Below are positions 26,176 to 34,403 of a DNA stretch of 64,000 bases, in pieces. Numbering within the stretch: position 1 is the first letter of the stretch; the number at the start of each line of letters is the position of its first letter. Origin of the DNA: Hymenobacter chitinivorans DSM 11115 (GTDB lineage Bacteria; Bacteroidota; Bacteroidia; Cytophagales; Hymenobacteraceae); NCBI RefSeq assembly GCF_002797555.1, contig NZ_PGFA01000004.1, positions 248,001-312,000 on the forward strand, written 5' to 3'. Under the pieces are notes generated by a model, which did not search any database, had not been told where the DNA came from, and saw nothing but the letters and a program-made list of their open reading frames with translations. Made by a program: the position numbers and the translations under genes.

Positions 26176-27132
26176 ATGACCGACCTGCCCCACTACCTCA
26201 CCCGTTTCCGCAAGCTCAAGACCAGTAAGCTGGCCGGCGAAGAAGCGCCCTACAAGCCTGCCTTACTGCTGGCCGTGCTCGAAGGCCTCGAAGATGGCAG
26301 CGTCCAGGCCAATCAAATAGTCATTACGCCCGAGCTGCTGGCTGCCTTCCAAAGCAACTGCCGCGACCTAAGCACCTCGGGCCGGTTTCGGGCCAACAAC
26401 TTCGCGTTGCCCTTCTACCACCTCACCGGCGACGGGTTCTGGCACCTGCGCACTCACTTTGGCCAGCCCCTGGTTCTGACCTCCTCCGGCTCGCCCCGCA
26501 GCCTGGGCCACTTGCGCCAGGTGGTAGCCTACGCCAGCTTCGACGAGCCCCTGTGGCTGCTGCTCCAGGACAGGGCCACCCGCCACGTGTTCCGCGACGC
26601 CCTGCTCGACCGGTACTTCCCCCAGACCCGCCTCCGCTACCGTCCCACGGCCGGCCCCGAGGCCCTGCGCGTGCTGGGCCAGCAAATGCTGCAGGAGCCG
26701 GCCGCCGTCTACCAAACCCATATTAACCTGGCCGACGAAGTAGAAACTGCCGTGCGCAGCGCCGTTTTCAAGCGCGAGGTGCTCAAGGCTTACAACTTCA
26801 CCTGCGCCATTTCCGGCCTGCAGCTCATCAGCACCAGCACCACTGCCCCGGCCCCGCTGCTCGATGCCTGCCACATCGTGCCCTGGGCCATCAGCCACGA
26901 CGACACCATCGGCAATGGCCTGGCCCTGACGCCCACCCTGCACCGCGCCTTCGACCGCCACCTCCTCCGCATCGACCAGGACTACCGGGTGCGGGTAGCT
27001 AGCTCCTTCCGGGAGCTGCGCGGTGCCGAGCATGGGCTGTTGCAGTTCGAAGGCCAGAAGCTGCGGCTGCCCGAGCGGCGGGAGTGGTGGCCGCGGAAGG
27101 AGGGGTTTGGGGTTGGGGCTGGCAGGTACTAG
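26176..27132 (+). CDS. HNH endonuclease with ScoMcrA-like DNA-binding N-terminus
   Basis: A 318-residue nuclease. The C-terminal HNH module has CAISGL at about 210, DACHIVPWA at about 231-239 and GNGLALTPTLHRAFDRHL at about 247-264, giving the His-Asn-His metal site. The N-terminal part (residues 5-95: HYLTRFRKLKTSKLAGEEAP, YKPALLLAVLE, then FALPFYHLTGDGFWHL) resembles the domain that precedes HNH in ScoMcrA-type enzymes, which recognise phosphorothioated DNA. A type IV (modification-dependent) restriction role is inferred. ATG 26176 is used; a GTG/ATG nine codons earlier adds only a Pro-rich leader. Two paralogous genes of unknown function follow. Confidence 0.8.
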   Translation: MTDLPHYLTRFRKLKTSKLAGEEAPYKPALLLAVLEGLEDGSVQANQIVITPELLAAFQSNCRDLSTSGRFRANNFALPFYHLTGDGFWHLRTHFGQPLVLTSSGSPRSLGHLRQVVAYASFDEPLWLLLQDRATRHVFRDALLDRYFPQTRLRYRPTAGPEALRVLGQQMLQEPAAVYQTHINLADEVETAVRSAVFKREVLKAYNFTCAISGLQLISTSTTAPAPLLDACHIVPWAISHDDTIGNGLALTPTLHRAFDRHLLRIDQDYRVRVASSFRELRGAEHGLLQFEGQKLRLPERREWWPRKEGFGVGAGRY

Positions 27133-27274
27133 TGAAGCCCTGATACTTTCCGGCAACTGTGGGGCCGTGGGGCTGATGCCTCCGGTAGCAGGCGGCCCCA
27201 CTTATTTTTCTTGCCCGCCGCCGATAAATCGGTCTGCTGGTGTAGCTTAGGTGCTCATCCCCAGAGCTAGCCCC

Positions 27275-28618
27275 ATGAGTGACCCGGCCCCCGTTTCGCG
27301 CAGTGCCCAGCGCCACCTCGACCTGATTCGCCACCACGAGGAAACATTGGCCCGGTACCAGGCCGACCCGGCCGTGGCCGAGTGGCTACGGCAGTTTCGG
27401 GGAGACGGGGCCCGATTTCTGGAGCGCTATGCCACCGAGCGGGCCAGCGCGCTGGTAGACGGCCGCTCGTTCTGGGATATCAACCAGCGCGAAGAAGCCG
27501 ACCTGGTGCAGGAGGCCACCGAGCGCCTGTGGGAGATTCAGCAGCGCAAGCTGTTTGAGCTGCAATGTCGCTGGCGGGCCGAGGAAGTACGCCTGCCGGC
27601 GGAGCTGGTCGTGCTGAGCCAGGACTTCGAGCGCTGGGGTGCCCGCATTGAGCAGTGCCCGCTGGTGCCGCCCATTGCGGCGGCCGAGGTAGAAAGCTAC
27701 CTGGCGTACCTGCTCAGCGACGCCTGCACCGATGCCGATGATGACTCCGGTCGTCCCCGCGAATGGCAGAACTACGAGCGGTTTCGGCGCTACCTGCTGC
27801 TAGAGGCCGAAGGGCAGGACCCCGAACAGGTGCGCCGCGAAGCCGGCCGGAACCCCGAACCGGGTTTGGGCGGCCTGATGGGCATGCTCGCCGATTTTTT
27901 CCTGGACTACCCGGCCTGGTATGCTCACTGTGATGCCGTGGCGGGCCCGCCCAACCTGGTGCTGTACCTGCCCGACCTCCGGGGCGAGAAAGAGGAATAC
28001 TACCGGCATTTGGGCCGCACGGGCAAAGCGCCCGACGTGTACGAGGAGCCCGACGGCGGCGACGAACCAGCGCCCGTTGACCCCCCACTCACTGCCCCGG
28101 ATGCCGACCCGCCCCTGCGCTACCTTAGTTACAACCAGTTCGATAGCCTTACGGATACCCTGATGCGGGAATTTGAGACGCCGGAGCTGCTGCGCTTCCA
28201 TGAAGCCCTGCTGCATGAGCCCACCATGGCACCGGTAGCGGCCCCCGGCACGGACGACGATGACGACGATGATTACGAGCAGGACGACGAGAACGAGGCC
28301 GCACTAGCTGAGCTAGGCGCCGAGGCCGGGCGGGTGCTGCTGGAAATTCCGGAGCGCCTGCCCATCGAAGCCCACCCCGACTGGCGCGTGGCCCTGCACC
28401 GTACCTGGCTCGGCTGGCGCAAGCAGCGGCTGGCCACGGCCCTGCAGGCGGCCTACGCCGACTACGCCGCCCGCGAGCAGGCCGGTCAGCCCCATCCTTC
28501 GCCCTATTCAAAATCGGACGACCTCAGCGACCTGGCCCGGAAGTCCTGGAAGCAGGTGCGCAAGCTCATCCTCAAGGGGCGGGAGCGGGCCGGCGAGCCC
28601 CGCGACTTCAACTTTTAG
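27275..28618 (+). CDS. Uncharacterised acidic protein, paralogue A
   Basis: No family is recognised. The 447-residue soluble protein is mostly helical. It shares its whole layout with the next gene: a helix ending RKLFELQCRWRAEEVRLP, a CPLVPPIAAAE box, LSDACTDADDD, then DYPAWYAHCDAV, a GEKEEYYRHLGR segment, and the closing GRERAGEPRDFNF. A run of Asp/Glu (DDDDDDDYEQDDENE, about residues 329-343) divides it. No Walker, nuclease or membrane motif is seen. It starts 143 bp after the HNH stop, with paralogue B 68 bp after its own end. A role as partner or immunity factor for the HNH enzyme is speculation. Confidence 0.6.
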   Translation: MSDPAPVSRSAQRHLDLIRHHEETLARYQADPAVAEWLRQFRGDGARFLERYATERASALVDGRSFWDINQREEADLVQEATERLWEIQQRKLFELQCRWRAEEVRLPAELVVLSQDFERWGARIEQCPLVPPIAAAEVESYLAYLLSDACTDADDDSGRPREWQNYERFRRYLLLEAEGQDPEQVRREAGRNPEPGLGGLMGMLADFFLDYPAWYAHCDAVAGPPNLVLYLPDLRGEKEEYYRHLGRTGKAPDVYEEPDGGDEPAPVDPPLTAPDADPPLRYLSYNQFDSLTDTLMREFETPELLRFHEALLHEPTMAPVAAPGTDDDDDDDYEQDDENEAALAELGAEAGRVLLEIPERLPIEAHPDWRVALHRTWLGWRKQRLATALQAAYADYAAREQAGQPHPSPYSKSDDLSDLARKSWKQVRKLILKGRERAGEPRDFNF

Positions 28619-28686
28619 CGGCTCACGGCGGGCGGCGTTGGCCGGCCGGCGTGGCACATTCATTCACTAGTTATCCTTCGTTTGTT

Positions 28687-29952
28687 ATGGATTATCATCA
28701 TGCCGCCCTGGCCCGCGAAGCGGAGCTGGAGCAAGTACGTCTTGCCACTGAGCACGCCCTGCGTACCGACCCCCGCTACCAGCCCTACTTTGCTGGCTAC
28801 ACACCCGCCAGCATCGAAGCCTTTATTCAGCACTACGCCCGCCACAAGGTGAGCTGCCTGGAACAGGGCCCCGGCATGGTGAAGTTCCGGCTGCACCAGG
28901 TCATCGAGTACCAGGAGGAAGCCTACGAGCGGCTTTTCGACGTGCAGCGCAAGAAGCTGTTCGACTTGCAGGTGCGTTGGCGGGCCGGTGAAATCACTCT
29001 ACCCGGGGTGCAGACCTACCAGCAGTTTGAGGCCTGGCAGCGCAACGGCATTCACCGGTGCCCGTTTCTGCCCCCCATCACGCGGGCCGAATACGAGCTC
29101 TACCGCGACTGGCTGGCCAGCGACGCCTGTCAGGAGTTTGCCAACCACCAGGACTACTACCGCAACGACTCGGAATGGCAGGACTACAACGCCATGCGCG
29201 CCGAGTGGGTGCGGGCCCAGGCGCCCCCAACCCCGCCTACCGAAGAGAATAAGCGGCAAGAATACATCGAATACCCCGCCTGGTTTGCCTACTACGATGC
29301 CCGCACCGGGACCCCGGCCGGCTACCCTTTCGCCACCCATTCCAACCGCCGGGGAGAGCTGCAGGACCACTATATGGACCTGGCCCGGGAAGAGAGATGG
29401 GCCCTCAACCCGCCCAAGCCCTACGTGCCCGACCCGCGCCCCGACGTGATGAACCTCCACAACGAGCCCGATGCCTTTGCCGATGCCCCCGACCGCTACC
29501 TGACCGAGGACGACTGGCACTTCGCCGAGTTTACCCGCCGCTTCGACCCGGACCCGGAAACCCTGCTGGCCTACCGCCGGGCCATGCTGTGCGTGTACAA
29601 CGGCAACTACAACAACGTGCTCAGCCACACCAGCCAAAACCTGGAGCTGCTGGCCGATGCCCGCGGCCCCTGGCCCGTGCCCACCCACGCCGACTGGCGG
29701 CAGGGCATCTATGCCGCCGCCGCCCGACTGCACCGCGAGCTGCTGCTGGCCGCCCTACCCGCCGTGTTCGAGGACTATGAATTCCGCCTTCAGGCCGGCC
29801 TGCAACCCGCTCCACCCGACGAGTACCGCGCCTACCACGACGACAAGCCCGCTGAAGACCCCGCCAAGGAGTGCCGCATTATGCCTTACCTCAAAGAAGG
29901 TATTCTGCGCGGCCGTGAGCTGGCCGGTGAGCCCCGCAACTTCAATTATTGA
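28687..29952 (+). CDS. Uncharacterised acidic protein, paralogue B
   Basis: A 421-residue relative of the preceding gene. It carries RKKLFDLQVRWRAGEITLP, CPFLPPITRAEYELY, LASDACQEF, EYPAWFAYYDA, RRGELQDHYMDLAREER and the C-terminal GRELAGEPRNFNY. ATG 28687 is preferred to the GTG at 28651. It is rich in aromatic residues and lacks the Asp run of paralogue A. The conserved segments, especially the CP-x-x-PPI box and the GExRxFN(F/Y) end, are candidate functional sites. The pair is flanked on the right by a broken copy of the HNH 3' end. Confidence 0.6.
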   Translation: MDYHHAALAREAELEQVRLATEHALRTDPRYQPYFAGYTPASIEAFIQHYARHKVSCLEQGPGMVKFRLHQVIEYQEEAYERLFDVQRKKLFDLQVRWRAGEITLPGVQTYQQFEAWQRNGIHRCPFLPPITRAEYELYRDWLASDACQEFANHQDYYRNDSEWQDYNAMRAEWVRAQAPPTPPTEENKRQEYIEYPAWFAYYDARTGTPAGYPFATHSNRRGELQDHYMDLAREERWALNPPKPYVPDPRPDVMNLHNEPDAFADAPDRYLTEDDWHFAEFTRRFDPDPETLLAYRRAMLCVYNGNYNNVLSHTSQNLELLADARGPWPVPTHADWRQGIYAAAARLHRELLLAALPAVFEDYEFRLQAGLQPAPPDEYRAYHDDKPAEDPAKECRIMPYLKEGILRGRELAGEPRNFNY

Positions 29953-30434
29953 GGCGTAGCGTCCGGCCCAGCGGTGAGCCTGGGTGGGCCTAACCGGCGA
30001 AGTGTATAGGTTTATGCGAGTCGCACCTTCACGCGCGTAGTGCTGGCGGGCCTGCACCTACCCCATTGTGCCCTGGTTTCCCTCCTCCGATTCCTCAGCA
30101 ACCCGCAGTGCCGCGTACGGGTAGCCAGTTCGTTCCGGGAGTTACGCGGTGACGAACACGTGCTCTTGCAGTTCGAAGGCCAGCAGCCGCGTCTGCCTGA
30201 GCGGTGGCAACGGCGGGAGGGGTTTGGGCGATAATAAGCCAATGCCGCACTGCTGTTATAGCTTGGGGAACAGTCGGATAGAAGCAATACGCATTAAATA
30301 CTATATTTAGCTAGGTGCTCAGCAGGGCACATCCCACGTAGCACCGCCGGTTGCGGAGGGCAGTAACCGGCTGCTCAGCGGCTATGCAGTTATACACCGG
30401 GAGTTACACCAGAAACTATTCCTCGTCCGGGCCT
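29953..30434. other. Gap with HNH remnant, otherwise no gene
   Basis: Apart from the decayed HNH tail at 30112-30234, the 482 bases contain no gene I can support. The A+T-rich part around 30280-30310 probably holds the promoter of the DUF3592 gene. Confidence 0.5.
30112..30234 (+). pseudogene. Broken copy of the HNH 3' end, copy 2
   Basis: RVRVASSFRELRGDEHVLLQ followed by FEGQQPRLPERWQRREGFGR matches the last 40 residues of the HNH protein at 26985-27110 in the same orientation. The DNA shows many silent differences, so the copy is not recent. No HNH catalytic residues remain; the sequence upstream of 30112 is unrelated. Confidence 0.7.
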
Positions 30435-31394
30435 ATGTTGCAGAACCTGTTTCGCTTGCTGGGCCGCGTATACCGCCTGCTCTGGACTTGCATCTTGGTG
30501 GCCCTGCTAAGTGTAGCAACCCTGTTGACCTGGCACTTCTACCAGCAGGAGCACCTTGCAGCCCAGCTAAACGCCGGGGGGCAGCCCGTGACGGTGCGCG
30601 TTGAGCGGGCCGATAGGGCACCGCGGGCCTTGTGGGATGGGCTGGGCAACTTCGTCTACGTCGGCTTCCGCTACCAGGGCCGCCCCTACGAAACCCGTTT
30701 CGTGAACGACACGCTGTGGCTGTCGGAAGGCGACCGGGTGACGCTGCTCTATCAGCCCCGGCTCGACGTGTTCGGGCAGGCCCCGGTCCAGCCGGTTGCC
30801 CGGCCCGACCGGGTGGTCTCGCGGTTGATTGGCTGGACGGCAGTGGCCGATTTTACCCGGGAAACCAAGGCACTGGCCCTCTTCATCCTGGTTAGCGTCG
30901 CCTTGTTTTTTGTGGGGAGCGGGCTGCTGGCCTCGCTCACCGGCCTGACGGTTATCCAAGCACTGGCCCGGGGCGTTCTGGTCATCTGCCTGGGCATGGG
31001 CGCCTTGTTCTTTACCTACAACACCGTGCAGTACTACCGGTACGCGGCCCAGCTCCAGCGCCACGGGCAGCCGATGGAAGTAACGGTGGTCGATACGGAC
31101 CGGGTTTCGCACGGCCGGCGCACCAGCTGGTACACCTACCAGGCCACCTTCCGGTTCAAAGGCCAGGAGCGGGTCGTGCCCATTGAGCGGGCCGACTTCG
31201 AGCGCCTCAACGCGCAGAACTCCCGCCTGGCCGTGCGCTACGACCCCACCCTGAACGACTTCATCTCCGCCGATTACGACCCGGGCCTGTCCGAGCTGGT
31301 ACCGCCCCTGTTTCTCGGGCTACTCCTGGTGCTGGCTATCAGACCAGTGCGGCCCCGCCCGGTCGTGCCGGCCGCAGGTGGGGGTGCTGGTTAG
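30435..31394 (+). CDS. DUF3592 membrane protein (two modules)
   Basis: A 319-residue membrane protein with two repeats of a DUF3592 module: one extracytoplasmic beta region after helix 1 (VTVRVERADRAPRALWDG to LYQPRLDVFG) and one after helix 3 (VTVVDTDRVSHGRRTSWYTY to YDPTLNDFIS). Membrane segments are at about residues 15-32, 160-180, 187-205 and the C-terminus (PPLFLGLLLVLAI). ATG 30435 is preferred over upstream in-frame starts, which lie in a region with no coding character. It lies between two HNH-tail remnants. Function unknown. Confidence 0.78.
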   Translation: MLQNLFRLLGRVYRLLWTCILVALLSVATLLTWHFYQQEHLAAQLNAGGQPVTVRVERADRAPRALWDGLGNFVYVGFRYQGRPYETRFVNDTLWLSEGDRVTLLYQPRLDVFGQAPVQPVARPDRVVSRLIGWTAVADFTRETKALALFILVSVALFFVGSGLLASLTGLTVIQALARGVLVICLGMGALFFTYNTVQYYRYAAQLQRHGQPMEVTVVDTDRVSHGRRTSWYTYQATFRFKGQERVVPIERADFERLNAQNSRLAVRYDPTLNDFISADYDPGLSELVPPLFLGLLLVLAIRPVRPRPVVPAAGGGAG

Positions 31395-31398
31395 CTGG

Positions 31399-31480
31399 CT
31401 TGAGTTCGAAGGCTAGCCGCTATGGCTACCCGAGCGGTCCAAGTGGTGATTTAGTAGGCAAGGATTTGGGGCCGGGTGGC
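31399..31480 (+). pseudogene. Broken copy of the HNH 3' end, copy 3
   Basis: GAGTTCGAAGGC followed by CTACCCGAGCGG aligns with the HNH gene at about 27043-27120 (CAGTTCGAAGGC, CTGCCCGAGCGG), and the similarity goes on through AAGTGGTG and AAGGATTTGGGG beyond it. In the HNH frame there is a TAG at 31414-31416, so it cannot code for the tail. Starts 5 bp after the DUF3592 stop. Confidence 0.55.
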
Positions 31481-31505
31481 GGGCATGTTGTTGGTCCCAA
31501 ACCGA

Positions 31506-31540
31506 ACAAGACCCCACGGCGGATGCCCGTGGGGTCTTGT
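31506..31540. terminator. Terminator hairpin
   Basis: ACAAGACCCCACGG (31506-31519) pairs exactly with 31527-31540 around a 7-base loop. It can serve the DUF3592 gene on the + strand and the convergent gene ending at 31600. Confidence 0.75.
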
Positions 31541-31599
31541 TACGGATAGATTGCCTCGCTGATTGCTTCGCCTACAACTTGGTGCGGCGCAACCAACTA

Positions 31600-31989
31600 C
31601 TACTGGTTGTTGGCGTCGTCAATCTTGCCGCCATCGTTGGCGGTGCTGGGCGTCTGGCCGCCATTGTTGTAGGCGGTGCGGTCCTTGGTGGTGTTCTGGG
31701 AGTGGTGGTTGGGCTTGCGCTGGTTGTCGTCGCCCCCGCCGGTGTTCCGGGATTCGGCGTTGGGCTCGTCGCCGCGGTGGCTGCTGCCGCGGGCGTCGCG
31801 CACCAGCTCGCCGCCGTCGTTGCCGTGGTTGCCGCCGTGGCGGCCGGTGGTATCATTGGGGCCGGCAGGCGTCCGGGTGGCGTCGCCCTGCTGCTGGGCG
31901 CCGGCGCCTTGGGTGTTTTCGGGGCGGGAAGTGTTGCTGCCGTCGTTGGCCACTTCGGCCTGGGTGCGGCGGTGCTCGTTCTGGTCCAT
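31600..31989 (-). CDS. Intrinsically disordered hydrophilic protein (129 aa)
   Basis: The protein is almost wholly made of Asn, Gly, Asp, Thr, Gln and Arg (MDQNEHRRTQAEVANDGSN; GGGDDNQRKPNHHSQNTTKD), with no hydrophobic core, signal or Cys. It therefore should be disordered, like hydrophilin or stress-protection proteins. The opposite strand has a longer open frame made of Val/Ala/Gly runs, which I read as its shadow. Function cannot be inferred. Confidence 0.5.
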   Translation of the reverse strand: MDQNEHRRTQAEVANDGSNTSRPENTQGAGAQQQGDATRTPAGPNDTTGRHGGNHGNDGGELVRDARGSSHRGDEPNAESRNTGGGDDNQRKPNHHSQNTTKDRTAYNNGGQTPSTANDGGKIDDANNQ

Positions 31990-32107
31990 AGCGTGGGGTG
32001 GTTAGTCGTGGAATAGAAGATTGATATAGGTTATACGCGCTGAGGGATAGGGCGTTTAGTTAGATTCAGTCCCTTTGCCAGGATGGATTACGCAGTTCAT
32101 TCAGCGA

Positions 32108-33100
32108 CTAGCGGCTCTTTTTCTCCCCGCGGCTCAGCCAGACCTCGATTTGGCCGGGGGGCACGGTGCCGGCCAGCTTGCGGCCCGTCAGGGAGAGCAG
32201 CGTAGCCCGGGGCGTGCCGGGCAGGGTGTTCAGGAAGGCCTGGGTGGTGCGCAATACCTCGGCGGCGGTGGCGGAGTCGGCGGCGAAATAATACCGCACG
32301 CTGTTGCCGTACTTGCCGTCGACGCGCTCCACGCCGGGGGCCTCCCAGCCTTCCTGCTGAAACCGCTGCTGCAGCTGCTGGGCGGTGGCCCGGGGAAATT
32401 CCCGAAACTGAATGTAGCAGGTGGGCGGGGTGGTTAGTATGGCCGCGTCCTCGGCCGGGGCACTGGCGGGGGCCGCCGCGGACGGGTCCAGCAGGGTCCG
32501 GTTTTCGGGGGCAATGGGCAGGCTGGGCAGCAGGGCGGCGGCCAGCGTCACCGACGAGTCGGCGTTGGCTGAGGAGCGGGTCCGTTCTTTGGCGGCGGCG
32601 GTGAATGAGGCAAGCAGGGCCGCGGCTCGGTCTGGGTCGCGGCGGCCCATAATCCGGGCGGCCAGGTTGAGGCGGGCCAGCACCTGGGCCGTGTCGCCGG
32701 GCCCGACGGGGGTGGCCATCCGGGCCCGGTAGATTTCCTCGGCAATGTTGAACATCAGCGAATCGTCGGCCTCGTTTTCGGCCGACCCCAATACGGCGGG
32801 CTGCCACCCGGGCCGGGCGTGGGAGTAGAGCCGGTCCAGGGTTACCAGGGCCAGGTTACGCTTGGTAATGTCCTGGCCCGAGTCGAGGCTGGCCAGCGCG
32901 GCAGTCAGCTCGTCCACGCGCTTGGTGCGCTCCATGTTGTGGGTGTAGTCGTCGACGCTGCACTTGGCGAAAAATCCCAGCAGCGTCACCAGAACAAACT
33001 GGGCCAAGCTGTTAAGAATCGGGATGCGGGCGTTGAGCTTGTCCCAGCCATCCGGGGGCGGGTTGGGCGGCAAGGGGGCTGGAGTATCGGGAGCAGTCAT
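32108..33100 (-). CDS. Hypothetical membrane-anchored protein with SPOR-like C-terminal domain
   Basis: A 330-residue protein with a Pro-rich N-terminus (PAPLPPNPPPDGWDKL), one membrane helix (ILNSLAQFVLVTLLGFFA, about residues 28-46), a helical middle part and a C-terminal beta-alpha-beta domain (CYIQFREFPRATAQQLQQRF, then GNSVRYYFAADSATAAEVL) that looks like a SPOR- or LytR_C-type fold. SPOR domains bind denuded peptidoglycan, so a wall-linked role is possible; the similarity is by pattern only. It follows the gene at 33168 by 67 bp in the operon preceded by the 20-bp motif. Confidence 0.6.
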   Translation of the reverse strand: MTAPDTPAPLPPNPPPDGWDKLNARIPILNSLAQFVLVTLLGFFAKCSVDDYTHNMERTKRVDELTAALASLDSGQDITKRNLALVTLDRLYSHARPGWQPAVLGSAENEADDSLMFNIAEEIYRARMATPVGPGDTAQVLARLNLAARIMGRRDPDRAAALLASFTAAAKERTRSSANADSSVTLAAALLPSLPIAPENRTLLDPSAAAPASAPAEDAAILTTPPTCYIQFREFPRATAQQLQQRFQQEGWEAPGVERVDGKYGNSVRYYFAADSATAAEVLRTTQAFLNTLPGTPRATLLSLTGRKLAGTVPPGQIEVWLSRGEKKSR

Positions 33101-33167
33101 GAGCGGAACAAGCGTAAGGGAGTAGAAACACCAGCGTCGGGTAGGCGGCCGGGTCGGGGCGCACTAC

Positions 33168-34319
33168 CTATGGCTGGCCGCCCTGCTGCGCCGCTTTGTT
33201 TGTCTCAGTACGTTTGGTTAAGGGGGCTGGTGCGTTAGGCTTTGGGGCCTTGATTGAATCGGTGCCCGGCTGCTTCTTTACTGGCGGGGCAGCGGCTGTT
33301 GTCGCCTGGCGGGTAAGCTCCTGTTGGGAGTAAGCCACCAGCTCCTTGAGAATGGCCGGGTTGCGCAGCCGGTTAAGCCGGGGCGGCATCATCTCCCTGA
33401 TGCAGTCGATGGTATCCTGCTCGGTCATGGAGCGCACGGCCGCCGTCGAGCCCAGGCCGGCCGGAATGCCGGTCGGGGAAGCCAGGGATTTGGCCTTGTC
33501 GGCCACGGCGCGCTGAATGGCCTCATCCCAGCGTTTGGCGTCTATGTCAACTGAAACGATGTTTTGGTATTTGTCTCGTTGCGGCTTAAAGATGGTGGGA
33601 TAAGCGCTGAGGGCACTGGCCAGAAAGGTGGGCGACTTGTCGGAAGCCAGTACGCTGCTGATCGTGCCAAAATACACGGATGCCAGCGGCAATGATGTGC
33701 TGCGGTAACGCTGCACGATGCGGGCGCAGCAGCGGTACAAATCGGCGCACAGAGCATCCCGCACGAGGGAGGAGTCACCTAGTCGTAGCCCCAGCGTCTC
33801 CCTGTCGAAGGCGATGAGCTGCAAATCCTTGTCGTTGTTGTCCTGGCCCATTTCCAGCAGCAGCCGGTCGGTGCGGGTGTCGCTGAGGTTTATGGCCGAA
33901 ACGGTCGTGCGCATGGTCGGGTCGCTCATGCCGAACTGCTGCCGGATCTGTTTAAAGCTGATTTGTTCCCAGCCGTTGGCCCGCAGCAGGTACACAACCG
34001 AATCGTGCAGGGTTCTGCGGGCCTCTTTTTTACCTAACTGGATAACTCCCCAGCAGCCAAAAACAAGTACTATGCACACAAATAGAATAGCAAAGTCGGT
34101 GCCTTGGGTAGTTACTCCCGGGGAGGTAGCAAGCAGGGTGGTTTGCTTGAGCACGGTGTACACCGCCCCGAACAAGACGATAGTAATGCCCAGGCATACC
34201 AGAAATAACTCCCCAAAAGGCGCAAACCAGAAGTAATCCGTGAGGGCGCCAGCTGTGGGCAGGTCGAAATTCAGGCCGGGCAGGGCGCTGAGTAGCAAGA
34301 CGGGGGGGAGGGCAGGCAT
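33168..34319 (-). CDS. Hypothetical membrane protein (383 aa)
   Basis: Two membrane helices near the N-terminus are visible (GELFLVCLGITIVLFGAVY and FAILFVCIVLVFGCWGVIQL); the first 25 residues (LPPVLLLSALPGLNF) are also hydrophobic. The rest is a soluble helical domain (SVVYLLRANGWEQISFKQIR; DTRTDRLLLEMGQDNNDKDL) and a disordered Thr/Lys/Pro tail. No family is recognised. ATG 34319 is chosen; the 20-bp motif lies 65 bp before it, close to the 64 bp found in front of the gene at 11821. Confidence 0.62.
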   Translation of the reverse strand: MPALPPVLLLSALPGLNFDLPTAGALTDYFWFAPFGELFLVCLGITIVLFGAVYTVLKQTTLLATSPGVTTQGTDFAILFVCIVLVFGCWGVIQLGKKEARRTLHDSVVYLLRANGWEQISFKQIRQQFGMSDPTMRTTVSAINLSDTRTDRLLLEMGQDNNDKDLQLIAFDRETLGLRLGDSSLVRDALCADLYRCCARIVQRYRSTSLPLASVYFGTISSVLASDKSPTFLASALSAYPTIFKPQRDKYQNIVSVDIDAKRWDEAIQRAVADKAKSLASPTGIPAGLGSTAAVRSMTEQDTIDCIREMMPPRLNRLRNPAILKELVAYSQQELTRQATTAAAPPVKKQPGTDSIKAPKPNAPAPLTKRTETNKAAQQGGQP

Positions 34320-34383
34320 GGCAGAAGGGCTTTGGCACAAGAGGTTAGGCCTCGAAGTTGCCCATCGGTTTACTCTCTTGCGT

Positions 34384-34403
34384 CCGTACCACCACTGAAC
34401 TTT
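34384..34403 (-). promoter_or_regulatory. Conserved 20-bp motif, copy 3
   Basis: The minus strand reads AAAGTTCAGTGGTGGTACGG and ends 65 bp before the start codon at 34319. It begins at the stop codon of the LuxR-type gene. One base differs from copy 1. Confidence 0.62.

Noticed and set aside
31537-32016. 159-residue hydrophobic frame on the + strand over the disordered protein
   Set aside because: Long runs of Val/Ala/Gly without normal helix breaks or charge pattern. It is what is expected opposite Asn/Asp/Gly/Thr codons, though neither strand is beyond doubt.
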